Positions 18,542-28,154 are shown, counted from the stretch's first letter. The stretch is 64,000 bases of DNA from Devosia sp. (GCF_014860165.1 NZ_JACZKG010000063.1:1-64000), one strand, 5' to 3'. Notes: generated from the letters alone by a model not told the origin. Made by a program: numbers and translations.

Positions 18542-19048
18542 ATGCGACGGATGATTGCCGGTATCGGTGGGCTGGCCTTGGCCATCGTGCTCAGCCAGTT
18601 TCCCGAATATGCCCAGCAATATACCCAGCGCCTGGGTGGGGCGGTGGATGAGCTGCGCGTCATTACCGAGGATTTCGACCGCGCGGCCCTGGCCGGCGGG
18701 CTGGACCGGACGGCGGCGCTGGCGCGCTACAACGCCTCCAATGACGATTTTCTCGCTGGTCGCGGCATGTCGATGACCGCGACGTTCGAGCGCTACGACC
18801 AGCTCAGCACCACGCTTGCCCGCATCGAGGACGCCGGCCCGATCGAACGCTTCCAGTCGCTTCCCGCCTATCTCGATAGCGATATCGGGCAACGGACGCT
18901 GGAAAACTACCAGCCGGCCGTGCCCGTCACCATGGAAGGCATCCTCTATGCCGGTGGTGGCTTCATCCTCGGCTATCTGGTGCTATCGGGCCTCTGGCGC
19001 TTCGCCAGCCTGCCGTTCCGGCGCCGGCGCTATGCCGCCTATCGGTAA
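18542..19048 (+). CDS. DUF2937 membrane-anchored protein
   Basis: 168 residues from the ATG at 18542 (MRRMIAGIGG). One hydrophobic helix at residues 5-20 and one near 138-158 (GILYAGGGFILGYLVLSGLW) bracket a soluble middle part of about 115 residues, so it should be a two-span inner-membrane protein with a periplasmic loop. It resembles the DUF2937 family seen beside HPr/ahcY in related genomes. Function is unknown. Confidence 0.72.
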   Translation: MRRMIAGIGGLALAIVLSQFPEYAQQYTQRLGGAVDELRVITEDFDRAALAGGLDRTAALARYNASNDDFLAGRGMSMTATFERYDQLSTTLARIEDAGPIERFQSLPAYLDSDIGQRTLENYQPAVPVTMEGILYAGGGFILGYLVLSGLWRFASLPFRRRRYAAYR

Positions 19049-19052
19049 GTAG

Positions 19053-19072
19053 ATATAAACATTTCTTTATGT
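19053..19072. promoter_or_regulatory. AT-rich inverted repeat upstream of ahcY, SahR-like
   Basis: ATATAAACATTTCTTTATGT contains ATAAA and TTTAT half-sites separated by 6 bases. This resembles, from memory, the palindrome ATAAAG-ATAT-CTTTAT assigned to SahR, a repressor of S-adenosylhomocysteine-recycling genes in proteobacteria. It lies 74 bp upstream of the ahcY start. One half has C where G is expected. Confidence 0.45.
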
Positions 19073-19145
19073 CCCGTGTTGATCCGGATCGCGGCCTTGC
19101 GTATAGCTGGGGCAACGATCCCCATTCACGTTGCCGGAGCCTTCC

Positions 19146-20549
19146 ATGAGCACCCAATCGACCGATTACGCGGTCAAGGACATCTCCCTCGCCGCCTATG
19201 GCCGCAAGGAAATCCAGATCGCCGAGATCGAAATGCCCGGCCTGATGGCGATCCGCGAGGAATTCGCCGCGGCCCAGCCGCTCAAGGGCGCCCGCATCGC
19301 CGGCTCGCTGCACATGACCATCCAGACCGCGGTGCTGATCGAGACGCTGGTGGCGCTGGGCGCAGAAGTGCGCTGGGTCAGCTGCAACATCTTCTCGACC
19401 CAGGACCATGCCGCCGCCGCCATCGCCGCTGCCGGCATCCCGGTCTTCGCTCATAAGGGCGAGACGCTGGAAGAATACTGGGACTTCACCGACCGCATGA
19501 TGGACTGGGGTAATGGCCTCACCCCCAACATGATCCTCGACGATGGCGGCGACGCCACCATGTATATCCTCAACGGCGCCAAGGCCGAGAAGGACGTCGC
19601 CTCGCTCGGCAAGCCCGGCAATGAGGAAGAGGAAATCTTCCACGCCACCATCAAGCGTCGGCTGGCCAAGACGCCGGGCTTCTTCACCCGCATCAAGGAC
19701 GCCATTCGCGGCGTGTCGGAAGAGACCACCACGGGTGTGATGCGGCTCTATCAGCTGCATGCCAGGGGCGAGCTGCCCTTCCCGGCCATCAACGTCAATG
19801 ACTCGGTGACCAAGTCCAAGTTCGACAACAAGTATGGCACCCGTGAATCGCTGGTCGATGCGATCCGCCGTGGTACCGACGTGATGCTGGCCGGCAAGGT
19901 CGCCGTGGTCTGCGGCTATGGCGATGTGGGCAAGGGCTCGGCGGAATCGCTGCGCGGCGCTGGCGCCCGCGTGCTGGTGACCGAAGTCGACCCGATCTGC
20001 GCCCTGCAGGCTGCCATGGAAGGCTTCGAGGTCGTGACGCTGGAAGACGCCGCGCCGCGCGCCGACATCGTGGTCACCGCCACCGGCAATCGCGATGTGC
20101 TGACGCTCGACGACATGCGCAATCTCAAGGACATGGCCATCGTCTGCAATATCGGCCACTTCGATAACGAGATCCAGGTTGCGGCTTTGCGCAACTTCAA
20201 GTGGACCAATGTGAAGCCGCAGGTCGACCTGGTCGAGAAGCCCGATGGCAAGCGCCTGATCCTGCTGTCGGAAGGCCGCCTGGTAAACCTGGGCAATGCC
20301 ACCGGTCACCCCAGCTTCGTCATGTCGGCCTCGTTCTCCAACCAGACTCTGGCGCAGATCGAACTCTGGACCAATGGCGACAAGCTCGAGAAGAAGGTGC
20401 ATGTGCTGCCCAAGCATCTCGACGAAAAGGTCGCCGAACTGCACCTTGCCAAGCTGGGCGCCAAGCTGACCAAGCTCACCAAGGAGCAGGCCGACTATAT
20501 CGGCGTGAGCCAGACCGGGCCGTTCAAGTCGGGCGAATACCGCTACTAA
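19146..20549 (+). CDS. ahcY: Adenosylhomocysteinase
   Basis: 467 residues, usual alphaproteobacterial length. The ATG at 19146 ([12 protein letters not shown]) fits better than one five codons upstream. It hydrolyses S-adenosylhomocysteine to homocysteine and adenosine with bound NAD+, clearing the inhibitor of methyltransferases. Signatures: [34 protein letters not shown], and the NAD-binding [10 protein letters not shown]. The C-terminus KSGEYRY is the typical KPDHYRY-like end that closes the partner subunit's active site. An AT-rich operator is upstream and a hairpin terminator downstream. Confidence 0.97.
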   Translation: MSTQSTDYAVKDISLAAYGRKEIQIAEIEMPGLMAIREEFAAAQPLKGARIAGSLHMTIQTAVLIETLVALGAEVRWVSCNIFSTQDHAAAAIAAAGIPVFAHKGETLEEYWDFTDRMMDWGNGLTPNMILDDGGDATMYILNGAKAEKDVASLGKPGNEEEEIFHATIKRRLAKTPGFFTRIKDAIRGVSEETTTGVMRLYQLHARGELPFPAINVNDSVTKSKFDNKYGTRESLVDAIRRGTDVMLAGKVAVVCGYGDVGKGSAESLRGAGARVLVTEVDPICALQAAMEGFEVVTLEDAAPRADIVVTATGNRDVLTLDDMRNLKDMAIVCNIGHFDNEIQVAALRNFKWTNVKPQVDLVEKPDGKRLILLSEGRLVNLGNATGHPSFVMSASFSNQTLAQIELWTNGDKLEKKVHVLPKHLDEKVAELHLAKLGAKLTKLTKEQADYIGVSQTGPFKSGEYRY

Positions 20550-20576
20550 GCGCCGGTTCTGAGTTTTGCATATCGT

Positions 20577-20598
20577 GCCCGCGACCTTGGTCGCGGGC
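20577..20598. terminator. Hairpin between convergent ahcY and polA
   Basis: GCCCGCGAC-CTTG-GTCGCGGGC forms a 9-bp stem with a 4-base loop between the two convergent stop codons. It is followed on the plus strand by ATTGTCGTTT, a weak T-rich tract. It could serve both strands. Confidence 0.65.
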
Positions 20599-20621
20599 AT
20601 TGTCGTTTCCGGCCGGGCCGT

Positions 20622-23537
20622 TCAGTGCGCCTCGTCCCAGTTGTGCGCCGCATGTGCGTCGACCTGGATCGGCACCGTGAGCCGCACCGCCGGTTCGGCC
20701 GCGCCTTCCATGACGCGCTTGATGACGGGGATGGCGTCGTTCTCGGTGCCCGCAGGGACCTCGAAGATCAGTTCGTCATGCACCTGCAGCAGCATGTCGG
20801 CCTCGATGCCGGCCTTCTCCAGTTCGGGCTCCATGCGGATCATGGCGCGGCGGATGATGTCGGCGGCGCTGCCCTGGATGGGGGCGTTGATAGAGGCGCG
20901 TTCGACAAAGCTCCGCTCGGCGGCGTGGCTGGAATTGGCATTGGGGAAATTGATCTTGCGGCCGAAGATGGTCATCACATAGCCATCGGCCTTCACCCGC
21001 CGGCGCTGCTCGTCCATATAGTCCTTGATCCCCGGGAAGCGCTCGAAATAGGTCTTGATATAGTCGCCGGCGACACCGCGTTCGATGCCGAGCTGGTTGG
21101 CCAGACCAAAGGCCGAAATGCCGTAGATGATGCCGAAATTGATCGCCTTGGCCCGGCGGCGCACGTCTGATGGCATGCCCTCGACCGGCACGCCGAACAT
21201 TTCGGACGCCGTCATGGCGTGAATGTCGAGGCCCTCCTCGAAGGCATCCTTGAGCGCCCCGATATCGGCGATATGGGCCAGGACGCGCAGCTCGATCTGG
21301 GAATAATCGGCCGAGATCAGCACCTTGCCCGGCGCGGCGACGAAGGCAGTGCGGATCTTGCGGCCGTCCTCGGTGCGGACCGGGATGTTCTGCAGGTTCG
21401 GATCGTTCGAGCTGAGGCGGCCGGTCAGCACGGAATGCTGGCTATAGGTGGTATGCACCCGGCCGGTGCGCTGGTTCATATATTCGGGCAGGGCATTGGT
21501 ATAGGTGCCCATCAGCTTGGTGAGCTGGCGCCAGTCGACGATGGTGCGGGCCAGCGGAATGCCCTTGAGGGCGAGGTCTTCCAGCACATCCGCGCCGGTG
21601 GACCAGGCGCCGGTCTTGGTCTTGGTGCCGCCTTCCAGGCCCATGCGATCGAACAGGATTTCGCCCAGCTGCTTGGGCGAGCCGAGGTTGAAATTGGAGC
21701 CGGCCAGCTCATAGGCCTGTGCTTCTAGGGCCGCAGCACGCTGGGAGAAATCCCCCGACAATCTGGCCAGAATCTGCCGGTCGACGGAAATGCCGCGGCC
21801 TTCCATCCTGGCGAGCACGGGCGCCAAAGGCCGCTCGATGGTTTCGTAGAGCGTGGTCATGCCCTCGGCGGCAAGGCGCGGCTTGAGGATGCGCCAGAGG
21901 CGCAGGGTCATGTCGCTGTCCTCGGCTGCATAGCGGGCGGCGGCCTCGATCTCGACCTGGGCGAAGGTCTTCTGCCCCTTGCCCGAACCGATCAGGTCCT
22001 TGATCGACTGGCCGGGCACCCCCAGCCAGTGATCGGCCAATTCGCTCATGGTGTTGAATTGCGGGCCATCGAGCGAATAGCTCAGCAGCAGCGTGTCATC
22101 GAGGGAATTGACCTGGACGTCGTAGCGGGCGAGCAGGCCGAGGTCGTATTTGGCGTTGTGGAAGATCTTGAGGATCGAGCGGTCGGCAAACAGCGGCCGC
22201 AACATCTCCAGCGCCTGGCGGGTATCCATCTGGCCCTCGGCGCGGCCGCCGCCGAACATGTCGCCTTCGCCATGGGTATGGCCGAGCGGCAGATAGGCGC
22301 CATTGCCCGGCTGGGTGGCGAAGCTGAGACCGACCAGATCGGCGGTCTGGTTGTCGAGGCCGGTCGATTCAGCGTCGGTGGCGACGAGGCCCTCGGCATA
22401 GGCCATGTCGATCCAGCGCTGCAGGTGCTCGGCATCGCGGATGATCTCGTAGCGCTCGGGTGTCCACGGAATGGCCTTGGTCGCCTCGTGCATGGCGGCG
22501 GCATGCAGCACCACGGGCGAGCCGGCGCGGCCCTCGGCCTCCTGGCGGGCCGCACGGGCTTCGGCCCGGGCCTCGTTGTTGAAGCCGACAGGCGAAGCGG
22601 GCACGGCGGCGATGGCCGGATCGGCCTCCCAGGCGTCGGGATCGGCGCCGATCAGGCCCGCCAGGCGCTTGGTGATGGTGGCGAATTCCATCGCCTTGAG
22701 GAAGGGGAACAACTTTGATGGTTCGACCGGCTGGCGGGCGAGGGCGGAGAGTTCGAGCGCGACGGGCACCTTCTGCTCCAGCGTCACCAGCCGCTTGGAA
22801 ATGCGGGCCAGCTCGGCATTGGCGATGAGCTTTTCGCGGCGGGCATTCTGCTTGATCTCATGGGCGCGTTCGAGCAGCGTTTCGAGATCGCCATAGGTGT
22901 TGATCAGCTCCGCCGCTGTCTTGACGCCGATGCCGGGCACGCCGGGGACATTGTCGACGCTGTCGCCGCACAGCGCCTGCACGTCGATGACCTTGTCGGG
23001 GGTGACGCCGAACTTGTTGACCACTTCCTCGACCCCGATCCAGCGCAGCGGCGGCTGGCCGGGGCGCGGAATGGTGTCGAGCAGGCGGATCGAGCCATCG
23101 GGTTCGACCAACTGCATCAAATCCTTGTCGGAGGACACGATGGTCACCTTGCCACCGGCGGCGCGCGCCTGGCAGGCATAGGTGGCGATGATATCGTCGG
23201 CCTCCCAGCCCTCCATCTCGATGGATTCGATATTGTAGGCCCGGGTTGCCGCGCGGGTCAGCGGAAATTGCGGCACCAGTTCAGGCGGCGCCGGCGGCCG
23301 CTGGGCCTTGTATTCGGCATAGAAATCATCGCGAAACGTCTTGCCGGAATGGTCGAAGATGACGGCCATATGCGTCGGCTCGTCCTCGCCTTTCAGATCC
23401 TCCATCAGCTTCCACAGCATGTTGCAGAAGCCCTGCACGCAGCCGACGGGCAGGCCATCCGACTTGCGGTTGAGCGGGGGCAAAGCGTGAAAGGCGCGGA
23501 AAATGTAACCCGAGCCGTCGACGAGCAGCAAATGCAT
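20622..23537 (-). CDS. polA: DNA polymerase I
   Basis: 971 residues from the ATG at 23537 (MHLLLVDGSGYIFR); the frame continues upstream without polymerase-like sequence. Domains in order: 5'-3' flap exonuclease (residues 1-290, with GWEADDIIATYA and SSDKDLMQL), 3'-5' exonuclease (VATDAESTGLD and a later YAAEDSDMTLRL, so the metal-binding acids are retained), and polymerase with motif A (SADYSQIELRVLAH), motif B (RRRAKAINFGIIYG) and motif C (QVHDELIFEVP). It performs Okazaki-fragment maturation and repair synthesis. It is convergent with ahcY and divergent from the KaiC-like gene. Confidence 0.97.
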   Translation of the reverse strand: MHLLLVDGSGYIFRAFHALPPLNRKSDGLPVGCVQGFCNMLWKLMEDLKGEDEPTHMAVIFDHSGKTFRDDFYAEYKAQRPPAPPELVPQFPLTRAATRAYNIESIEMEGWEADDIIATYACQARAAGGKVTIVSSDKDLMQLVEPDGSIRLLDTIPRPGQPPLRWIGVEEVVNKFGVTPDKVIDVQALCGDSVDNVPGVPGIGVKTAAELINTYGDLETLLERAHEIKQNARREKLIANAELARISKRLVTLEQKVPVALELSALARQPVEPSKLFPFLKAMEFATITKRLAGLIGADPDAWEADPAIAAVPASPVGFNNEARAEARAARQEAEGRAGSPVVLHAAAMHEATKAIPWTPERYEIIRDAEHLQRWIDMAYAEGLVATDAESTGLDNQTADLVGLSFATQPGNGAYLPLGHTHGEGDMFGGGRAEGQMDTRQALEMLRPLFADRSILKIFHNAKYDLGLLARYDVQVNSLDDTLLLSYSLDGPQFNTMSELADHWLGVPGQSIKDLIGSGKGQKTFAQVEIEAAARYAAEDSDMTLRLWRILKPRLAAEGMTTLYETIERPLAPVLARMEGRGISVDRQILARLSGDFSQRAAALEAQAYELAGSNFNLGSPKQLGEILFDRMGLEGGTKTKTGAWSTGADVLEDLALKGIPLARTIVDWRQLTKLMGTYTNALPEYMNQRTGRVHTTYSQHSVLTGRLSSNDPNLQNIPVRTEDGRKIRTAFVAAPGKVLISADYSQIELRVLAHIADIGALKDAFEEGLDIHAMTASEMFGVPVEGMPSDVRRRAKAINFGIIYGISAFGLANQLGIERGVAGDYIKTYFERFPGIKDYMDEQRRRVKADGYVMTIFGRKINFPNANSSHAAERSFVERASINAPIQGSAADIIRRAMIRMEPELEKAGIEADMLLQVHDELIFEVPAGTENDAIPVIKRVMEGAAEPAVRLTVPIQVDAHAAHNWDEAH

Positions 23538-23608
23538 GAAACCGAATCCATTGGGCGCGAAGCGGAACTTTAGGGGAGTTTTGCCGCGCTCAAAAGACCT
23601 TGGGGGCA

Positions 23609-23634
23609 GGAACCGGGGCACAAGTCGCGACGTT
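23609..23634 (+). promoter_or_regulatory. EcfG-type general stress promoter (GGAAC-N17-CGTT)
   Basis: GGAAC at 23609-23613 and CGTT at 23631-23634 are separated by 17 bases. This matches the alphaproteobacterial EcfG consensus GGAAC-N16/17-CGTT in both boxes. It lies about 50 bp upstream of the KaiC-like start codon in the short gap between divergent polA and that gene. Confidence 0.65.
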
Positions 23635-23686
23635 TCCAGAATTCGGGCGGAAGGCCCCATCCTTTTGATTATCGATAGAAAGCGTC

Positions 23687-25219
23687 ATGTTCGACATTGC
23701 AGTAGAGCCCAAGGCCAGGCTCGGCGTCCCCGGCCTGGACAATATCCTGGTAGGTGGTCTGGCCCGCGGTCACCTCTATCTGCTTGAGGGCAGCCCCGGC
23801 ACGGGCAAGACCACGATCGCGCTGCAATTCCTGCTCGAAGGCCATCAGCGCGGCGAGAAGGGTCTCTATGTGACGCTGTCGGAAACCGAAGCCGAGTTGC
23901 GCCTCACCGCCAATTCGCATGGCTGGGAAATCGACGCCAAGTTCGACGTCTTCGAACTGGCGCCGCCCGAAAGCCTGCTCGACAGCGAACAGCAGCAGAG
24001 CCTGCTTTATTCGTCCGATCTGGAGCTGGGCGAGGCCACCAAGGCGATCTTCGAGGCGGTGGAGCGGATCAAACCCGACCGGCTCGTGCTCGACAGCCTG
24101 TCCGAAATCCGGCTGCTGGCGCAGAGCTCCCTCCGCTATCGCCGGCAAATCCTGCTGCTCAAGCACTACTTCGCCCGCAACGGGGCGACCGTGCTGCTGC
24201 TCGACGACCTGACCAGCGACGCCAATGACAAGACCGTGCATTCAGTCGCCCATGGCGTGGTCCGCCTCGAAGAGCTGGCGCCGACCTATGGCGCCGAGCG
24301 CCGGCGGCTGCGGGTCATCAAGTATCGCGGCCAGGCCTATCGCGGCGGCTTCCACGATTTCACCATCAAGCATGGTGGCGTGGCGGTGTTTCCGCGGCTG
24401 ATCGCCAATGAACATCGAACCCACTATGACCGCTCCGCGCTGACCAGCAATATCAGCCAGCTCGATGCCCTGCTGGGCGGCGGGCTGGAGCGAGGGTCGA
24501 GCGCGCTGGTGCTGGGCCCCGCGGGTTCGGGCAAATCGCTGCTGACCCTGCATTTTGCCCGGGCCGCCGTGGAACGCGGGGAAAAGGCCGCCTTGTTCAT
24601 CTTCGACGAGGAACTGGGCCTGCTGTTCACCCGGGCCAAGGCCATGGGCATCGACCTGGCGGCGCTGCAGGACAGTGGAAACCTGCTTATCGAGCAGGTG
24701 GATGCGGCCGAGCTGTCGCCGGGCGAATTTGCCCACCGCGTTCGGCAGCGGGTCGATGCCGCCCAGGCAAAGACCGTGGTGATCGACAGTCTCAACGGCT
24801 ACCAGGCCGCCATGCCGGAAGAGCAGGCGCTGCTGCTGCACATGCATGAATTGCTGCAATATCTCAACCGGCAGGGTGCGACGACCTTCGTCACGGTCGC
24901 CCAGCACGGTCTGGTCGGCCAAATGAAATCGCCGGTCGACATCACCTATCTGGCCGACAGCGTCATCCTGCTGCGCTATTTCGAGGCGGCCGGCCGCGTG
25001 CGGCGCGCCATTTCGGTGATCAAGAAGCGCTCGGGTTCGCACGAGGACACGATCCGCGAATACCGCATCGGTCGAACCGGTATTTCCATCGGCGAGCCGC
25101 TGGAAGATTTCCAGGGTGTATTGCGCGGCGTGCCCACCTATACTGGCTCCCATAATCCACTGCTGGAATCGGAAGCAGACGGGCGGTTTGGTCCGTCCAA
25201 TGGGGACAACCGGGTGTGA
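23687..25219 (+). CDS. KaiC-like double-domain RecA-type ATPase
   Basis: 510 residues with two RecA/KaiC domains. CI has Walker A GSPGTGKTT near residue 33 and SET at the catalytic-acid position; CII has Walker A GPAGSGKS near residue 280 and FDEE at the equivalent site. The C-terminal SRAIN-like segment (RRAISVIKKRSGSHE) matches KaiC. By manual alignment the autophosphorylation pair Ser431/Thr432 of cyanobacterial KaiC corresponds to Thr420/Tyr421 here. No kaiA or kaiB is nearby. Its stop overlaps the kinase gene's GTG by 4 bases. Non-cyanobacterial KaiC proteins are linked to stress resistance; that role is an inference, strengthened by the EcfG-type promoter. Confidence 0.88.
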   Translation: MFDIAVEPKARLGVPGLDNILVGGLARGHLYLLEGSPGTGKTTIALQFLLEGHQRGEKGLYVTLSETEAELRLTANSHGWEIDAKFDVFELAPPESLLDSEQQQSLLYSSDLELGEATKAIFEAVERIKPDRLVLDSLSEIRLLAQSSLRYRRQILLLKHYFARNGATVLLLDDLTSDANDKTVHSVAHGVVRLEELAPTYGAERRRLRVIKYRGQAYRGGFHDFTIKHGGVAVFPRLIANEHRTHYDRSALTSNISQLDALLGGGLERGSSALVLGPAGSGKSLLTLHFARAAVERGEKAALFIFDEELGLLFTRAKAMGIDLAALQDSGNLLIEQVDAAELSPGEFAHRVRQRVDAAQAKTVVIDSLNGYQAAMPEEQALLLHMHELLQYLNRQGATTFVTVAQHGLVGQMKSPVDITYLADSVILLRYFEAAGRVRRAISVIKKRSGSHEDTIREYRIGRTGISIGEPLEDFQGVLRGVPTYTGSHNPLLESEADGRFGPSNGDNRV

Positions 25220-27576
25220 TCAGTTCTGAACGCGCACTGATCCTGGCCCCGGCTGGGCGCGATGGCATGGTCGCCGCCACCCTGCTGCGCAATGCGGGCC
25301 GGATGGCCGAGCCGCGAGACGGCGTCGGCAGCCTGTTGTCCGGCCTGGATGAGGGGGCGGGGCTTGCCATCATTGCCACCGAGGCCCTGCAATATGCCGA
25401 CCTGACCCCGCTCAGGCGCTGGATCGATGAGCAGGCCCCGTGGTCCGATTTCCCGTTTGTCATTCTCAGCCAGCGCTCGGTCGCCCCCGACCAGTCCTCG
25501 CTGATCACCCAATTGCAGGCCATGCTCGGCAATGTCATCGTGCTGGAGCGCCCCTTCCATCCATCGGCACTGCTCAATGTGGTGGACAATGCGCTGCGCG
25601 GCCGGCGCCGCCAATATCAGGCCCGCCGCTATCTTGAGGAGATGCGCGAGGCCGAACAGCGGCTGCAGACGGCCCTGCTCGCCGGGCGCATGGGCACTTG
25701 GGAACTCGACGTGGTCGAGATGGTCCTGACCGGGTCTGACCAGTTCAAGGCCTGTTTCGGCCGTCGCTCCGACCAGCCGCTGACCTTCGCGGACATGATC
25801 GAGGCGGTAAGGCTATCCGACCAGACCCGCGTACAGCGCGCCTTCGACGACGCCATCGAAGGCGCCGACCTGGTGCTCGAATTCCGCGTCCACTGGCCCA
25901 ATGGCAGCGAACACTGGATCGACGCGCGGGCCCGCGTCCTGACGGACCGCTTTGGCCGCCCGCAGGCGCTGGTCGGCGTCATCTCGGACATTACCGCCCG
26001 CAAGGCCGCCGAGGCCGAGCGCGAAAAGCTGCTCGAGGCGGTGGCCGCCGAGCGCGAGCGCACGCAGCAGGCCCTGCGCGGCGAACGCGCCTTGTCCGGC
26101 CTGTTGCTGACCAGCGTTCCCGCCGGCATCGTTGCCTATGACACCGAATTGCGCGTCACCATCTGGAACCCGGTGATGGAGCGCATCTTCGGCCTGCCGG
26201 CGCCGGCCGTGCTGGGCCGCTCGCTGGCCCGGGTGATCGGCGATGGTCAGAAGGAAGGTATCGAGCAGCGCCTGCGCGATGCGCTCGACGGCATTTCCGG
26301 CCCGATCGAAGAGATCGAGCTGACAACGCTCGCCAGCGGCCAGGTTGTGCTGGAAAGCCAGCACGCGCCGCTGCGTGGCGGCGATGGCCAGATCGTGGGC
26401 GGCGCCGCCTTCTTCCGCGAGATGACCGAACGCCGCCGGGCCGAGGAACAGCTGCGCCAGGCCCAGAAGATGGAAACCATCGGCCAGCTGACCGGCGGCG
26501 TGGCGCATGATTTCAACAACCTGCTCGCCGCCATCCAGGGCAATCTCGAACTGCTGCGCAAGCGCCTGCCCGACGACCCGCAGATCCAGCGCTTCATCGA
26601 TGGCGCCCTGCAGGGCGCGCAGCGCGGCGCCTCGCTGACCTCCCGCCTGCTCGCCTTTGCCCGCCGGCAGGACCTCAAGCCCGAGGCCACCGATCTCAGC
26701 CAGCTGCTTGACGGCATGCGGGGCCTGATGGAGCGCTCGCTCGGGCCGTTGATCGCCATCGACCTCAGCGTCGAACCCGGCTTGCCCCCGGCCCGCGTCG
26801 ACGCCAACCAGCTCGAGCTGGCCATTCTCAACCTGGCGGTCAATGCACGCGACGCCATGCCAGAGGGCGGGCGCCTGTCGATCGATCTGCGCCAGCTCGA
26901 CGGCGGCCAGAGCGGGCTGGGACTGTCAGGGGCCTATCTCCGCCTTGCCGTTCAGGACACTGGCGTCGGCATGGATGACAAGACGCTCAAGAGCGCAATT
27001 GAGCCATTTTTCTCGACTAAGGAGCTCGGCAAGGGGACGGGCCTCGGCCTCTCCATGGTGCATGGGCTGGCGGTCCAGCTGGGCGGCGCCTTGCAGCTTA
27101 AAAGTCGGGTGGGCGAGGGAACGACGGCCGAGCTGTGGCTGCCCGTCGCCGTATCGCCGATCAAGGAGGTTCCTGACATGCCCCTCGAACAGACGCTGGC
27201 ACCGCCTCCGTCCTCGGTTATCCTGGTGGTCGACGACGACGCCCTGATCAATATGAGCACTGTCGACATGGTGCAGGACCTTGGCCACACCGTGCTCGAG
27301 GCCTATTCGGGCAAGGAAGCCCTGCAGATCCTGGGGAGCCAGCGCGTCGATGCGCTGATCACCGATTATGCCATGCCCGGCATGACTGGTGTCGAATTGG
27401 CCAATCGCGCCCGCGAGCTGCATCCGGGCCTGCCGATCCTCCTGGCGACCGGCTATGCCGACCTGCCCAGCGGCACGACCACCGACCTGCCGCGCTTGGC
27501 AAAACCCTATCAGCAGACCGAATTGGCGACGCAGATTTCGCGTCTGTTGACCGGCCGCGGCGCAGTGCAGGCCTAG
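25216..27576 (+). CDS. Hybrid histidine kinase with PAS domains and C-terminal receiver
   Basis: 786 residues from a GTG overlapping the KaiC-like stop. The N-terminal 130 residues look like a degenerate receiver (FVILSQRS, no clear Asp pocket). Two PAS domains (near 150-265 and 295-410), a DHp with phospho-acceptor His431 (GGVAHDFNNLLA) and an HATPase (NLAVNARDAMP, GTGLGLSMV) follow. A C-terminal receiver carries Asp717 (ALITDYAMPGM). No output domain is present, so signal should pass to another protein. The tight coupling makes the KaiC-like protein its likely partner. Confidence 0.9.
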   Translation: MISSERALILAPAGRDGMVAATLLRNAGRMAEPRDGVGSLLSGLDEGAGLAIIATEALQYADLTPLRRWIDEQAPWSDFPFVILSQRSVAPDQSSLITQLQAMLGNVIVLERPFHPSALLNVVDNALRGRRRQYQARRYLEEMREAEQRLQTALLAGRMGTWELDVVEMVLTGSDQFKACFGRRSDQPLTFADMIEAVRLSDQTRVQRAFDDAIEGADLVLEFRVHWPNGSEHWIDARARVLTDRFGRPQALVGVISDITARKAAEAEREKLLEAVAAERERTQQALRGERALSGLLLTSVPAGIVAYDTELRVTIWNPVMERIFGLPAPAVLGRSLARVIGDGQKEGIEQRLRDALDGISGPIEEIELTTLASGQVVLESQHAPLRGGDGQIVGGAAFFREMTERRRAEEQLRQAQKMETIGQLTGGVAHDFNNLLAAIQGNLELLRKRLPDDPQIQRFIDGALQGAQRGASLTSRLLAFARRQDLKPEATDLSQLLDGMRGLMERSLGPLIAIDLSVEPGLPPARVDANQLELAILNLAVNARDAMPEGGRLSIDLRQLDGGQSGLGLSGAYLRLAVQDTGVGMDDKTLKSAIEPFFSTKELGKGTGLGLSMVHGLAVQLGGALQLKSRVGEGTTAELWLPVAVSPIKEVPDMPLEQTLAPPPSSVILVVDDDALINMSTVDMVQDLGHTVLEAYSGKEALQILGSQRVDALITDYAMPGMTGVELANRARELHPGLPILLATGYADLPSGTTTDLPRLAKPYQQTELATQISRLLTGRGAVQA

Positions 27577-27587
27577 ACGGCGCCCTT

Positions 27588-28154
27588 CTAGCGCAGGCCC
27601 GCCACGTCCAGCAGGCCCGCCCGCTTGGCATCGTAGTAGAAGCCGCGCGCATAAAAGCGCACTGCCTGATCGGGATTGCCCTTGGCGGTGACATAGGCCC
27701 CCGCCAGATAGCGCACGGCATAGCGCAGGTTGGTTTCAGCATCGAGCAGGCCTGATGGCGAGCCGCGATAGCCCATGCCGGTGGCGGTGGCGTGGCTGAT
27801 CTGCATGAGGCCGTAATAGGGGCCGTTGCGCGCGGCGGCATTGTAGCCGCTCTCCCGCACGATGACGCGACGAACCAGCGATTCCGGCACGTTGTACTGC
27901 TGCGCATAATGGGCGATCAGCCCGTCATAGGCACTGCCGGAATAGGCGAGGGCCGCGGGGGCAGCGGGGACCGCCGCCGCGTCGGGCACATGGCCGGCCG
28001 GGGTAGCCGTGGGGGCAGCGAAAGAGGCAAGGGCCGCGGTGGCCGGGCCCGGCGCGGGCTTGAACGAACTCATCGAGCAACCCGAAACCAGCAGCGCCAG
28101 CAGCGTCGCCGCGCCAATCAGTCCTACGCCATTGCCAAGGTTCGCTTTTGCCAT
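27588..28154 (-). CDS. Lytic transglycosylase lipoprotein (SLT domain)
   Basis: 188 residues. A signal peptide ends in lipobox LLVSGC, giving a lipidated N-terminus, followed by an Ala/Pro-rich linker of about 60 residues. The C-terminal SLT domain has the catalytic Glu in VRRVIVRESGYN, then YGLMQISHATA and ETNLRYAVRYLAGAY. It should cleave the MurNAc-GlcNAc bond of peptidoglycan to form 1,6-anhydro ends. It is small for the family, so it may be a local-opening rather than bulk-turnover enzyme. It is convergent with the hybrid kinase, 11 bp apart. Confidence 0.88.
   Translation of the reverse strand: MAKANLGNGVGLIGAATLLALLVSGCSMSSFKPAPGPATAALASFAAPTATPAGHVPDAAAVPAAPAALAYSGSAYDGLIAHYAQQYNVPESLVRRVIVRESGYNAAARNGPYYGLMQISHATATGMGYRGSPSGLLDAETNLRYAVRYLAGAYVTAKGNPDQAVRFYARGFYYDAKRAGLLDVAGLR

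Noticed and set aside
19073-19145. SAH or SAM riboswitch before ahcY
   Set aside because: The leader is short and I could not build the conserved pseudoknot core of any known class.
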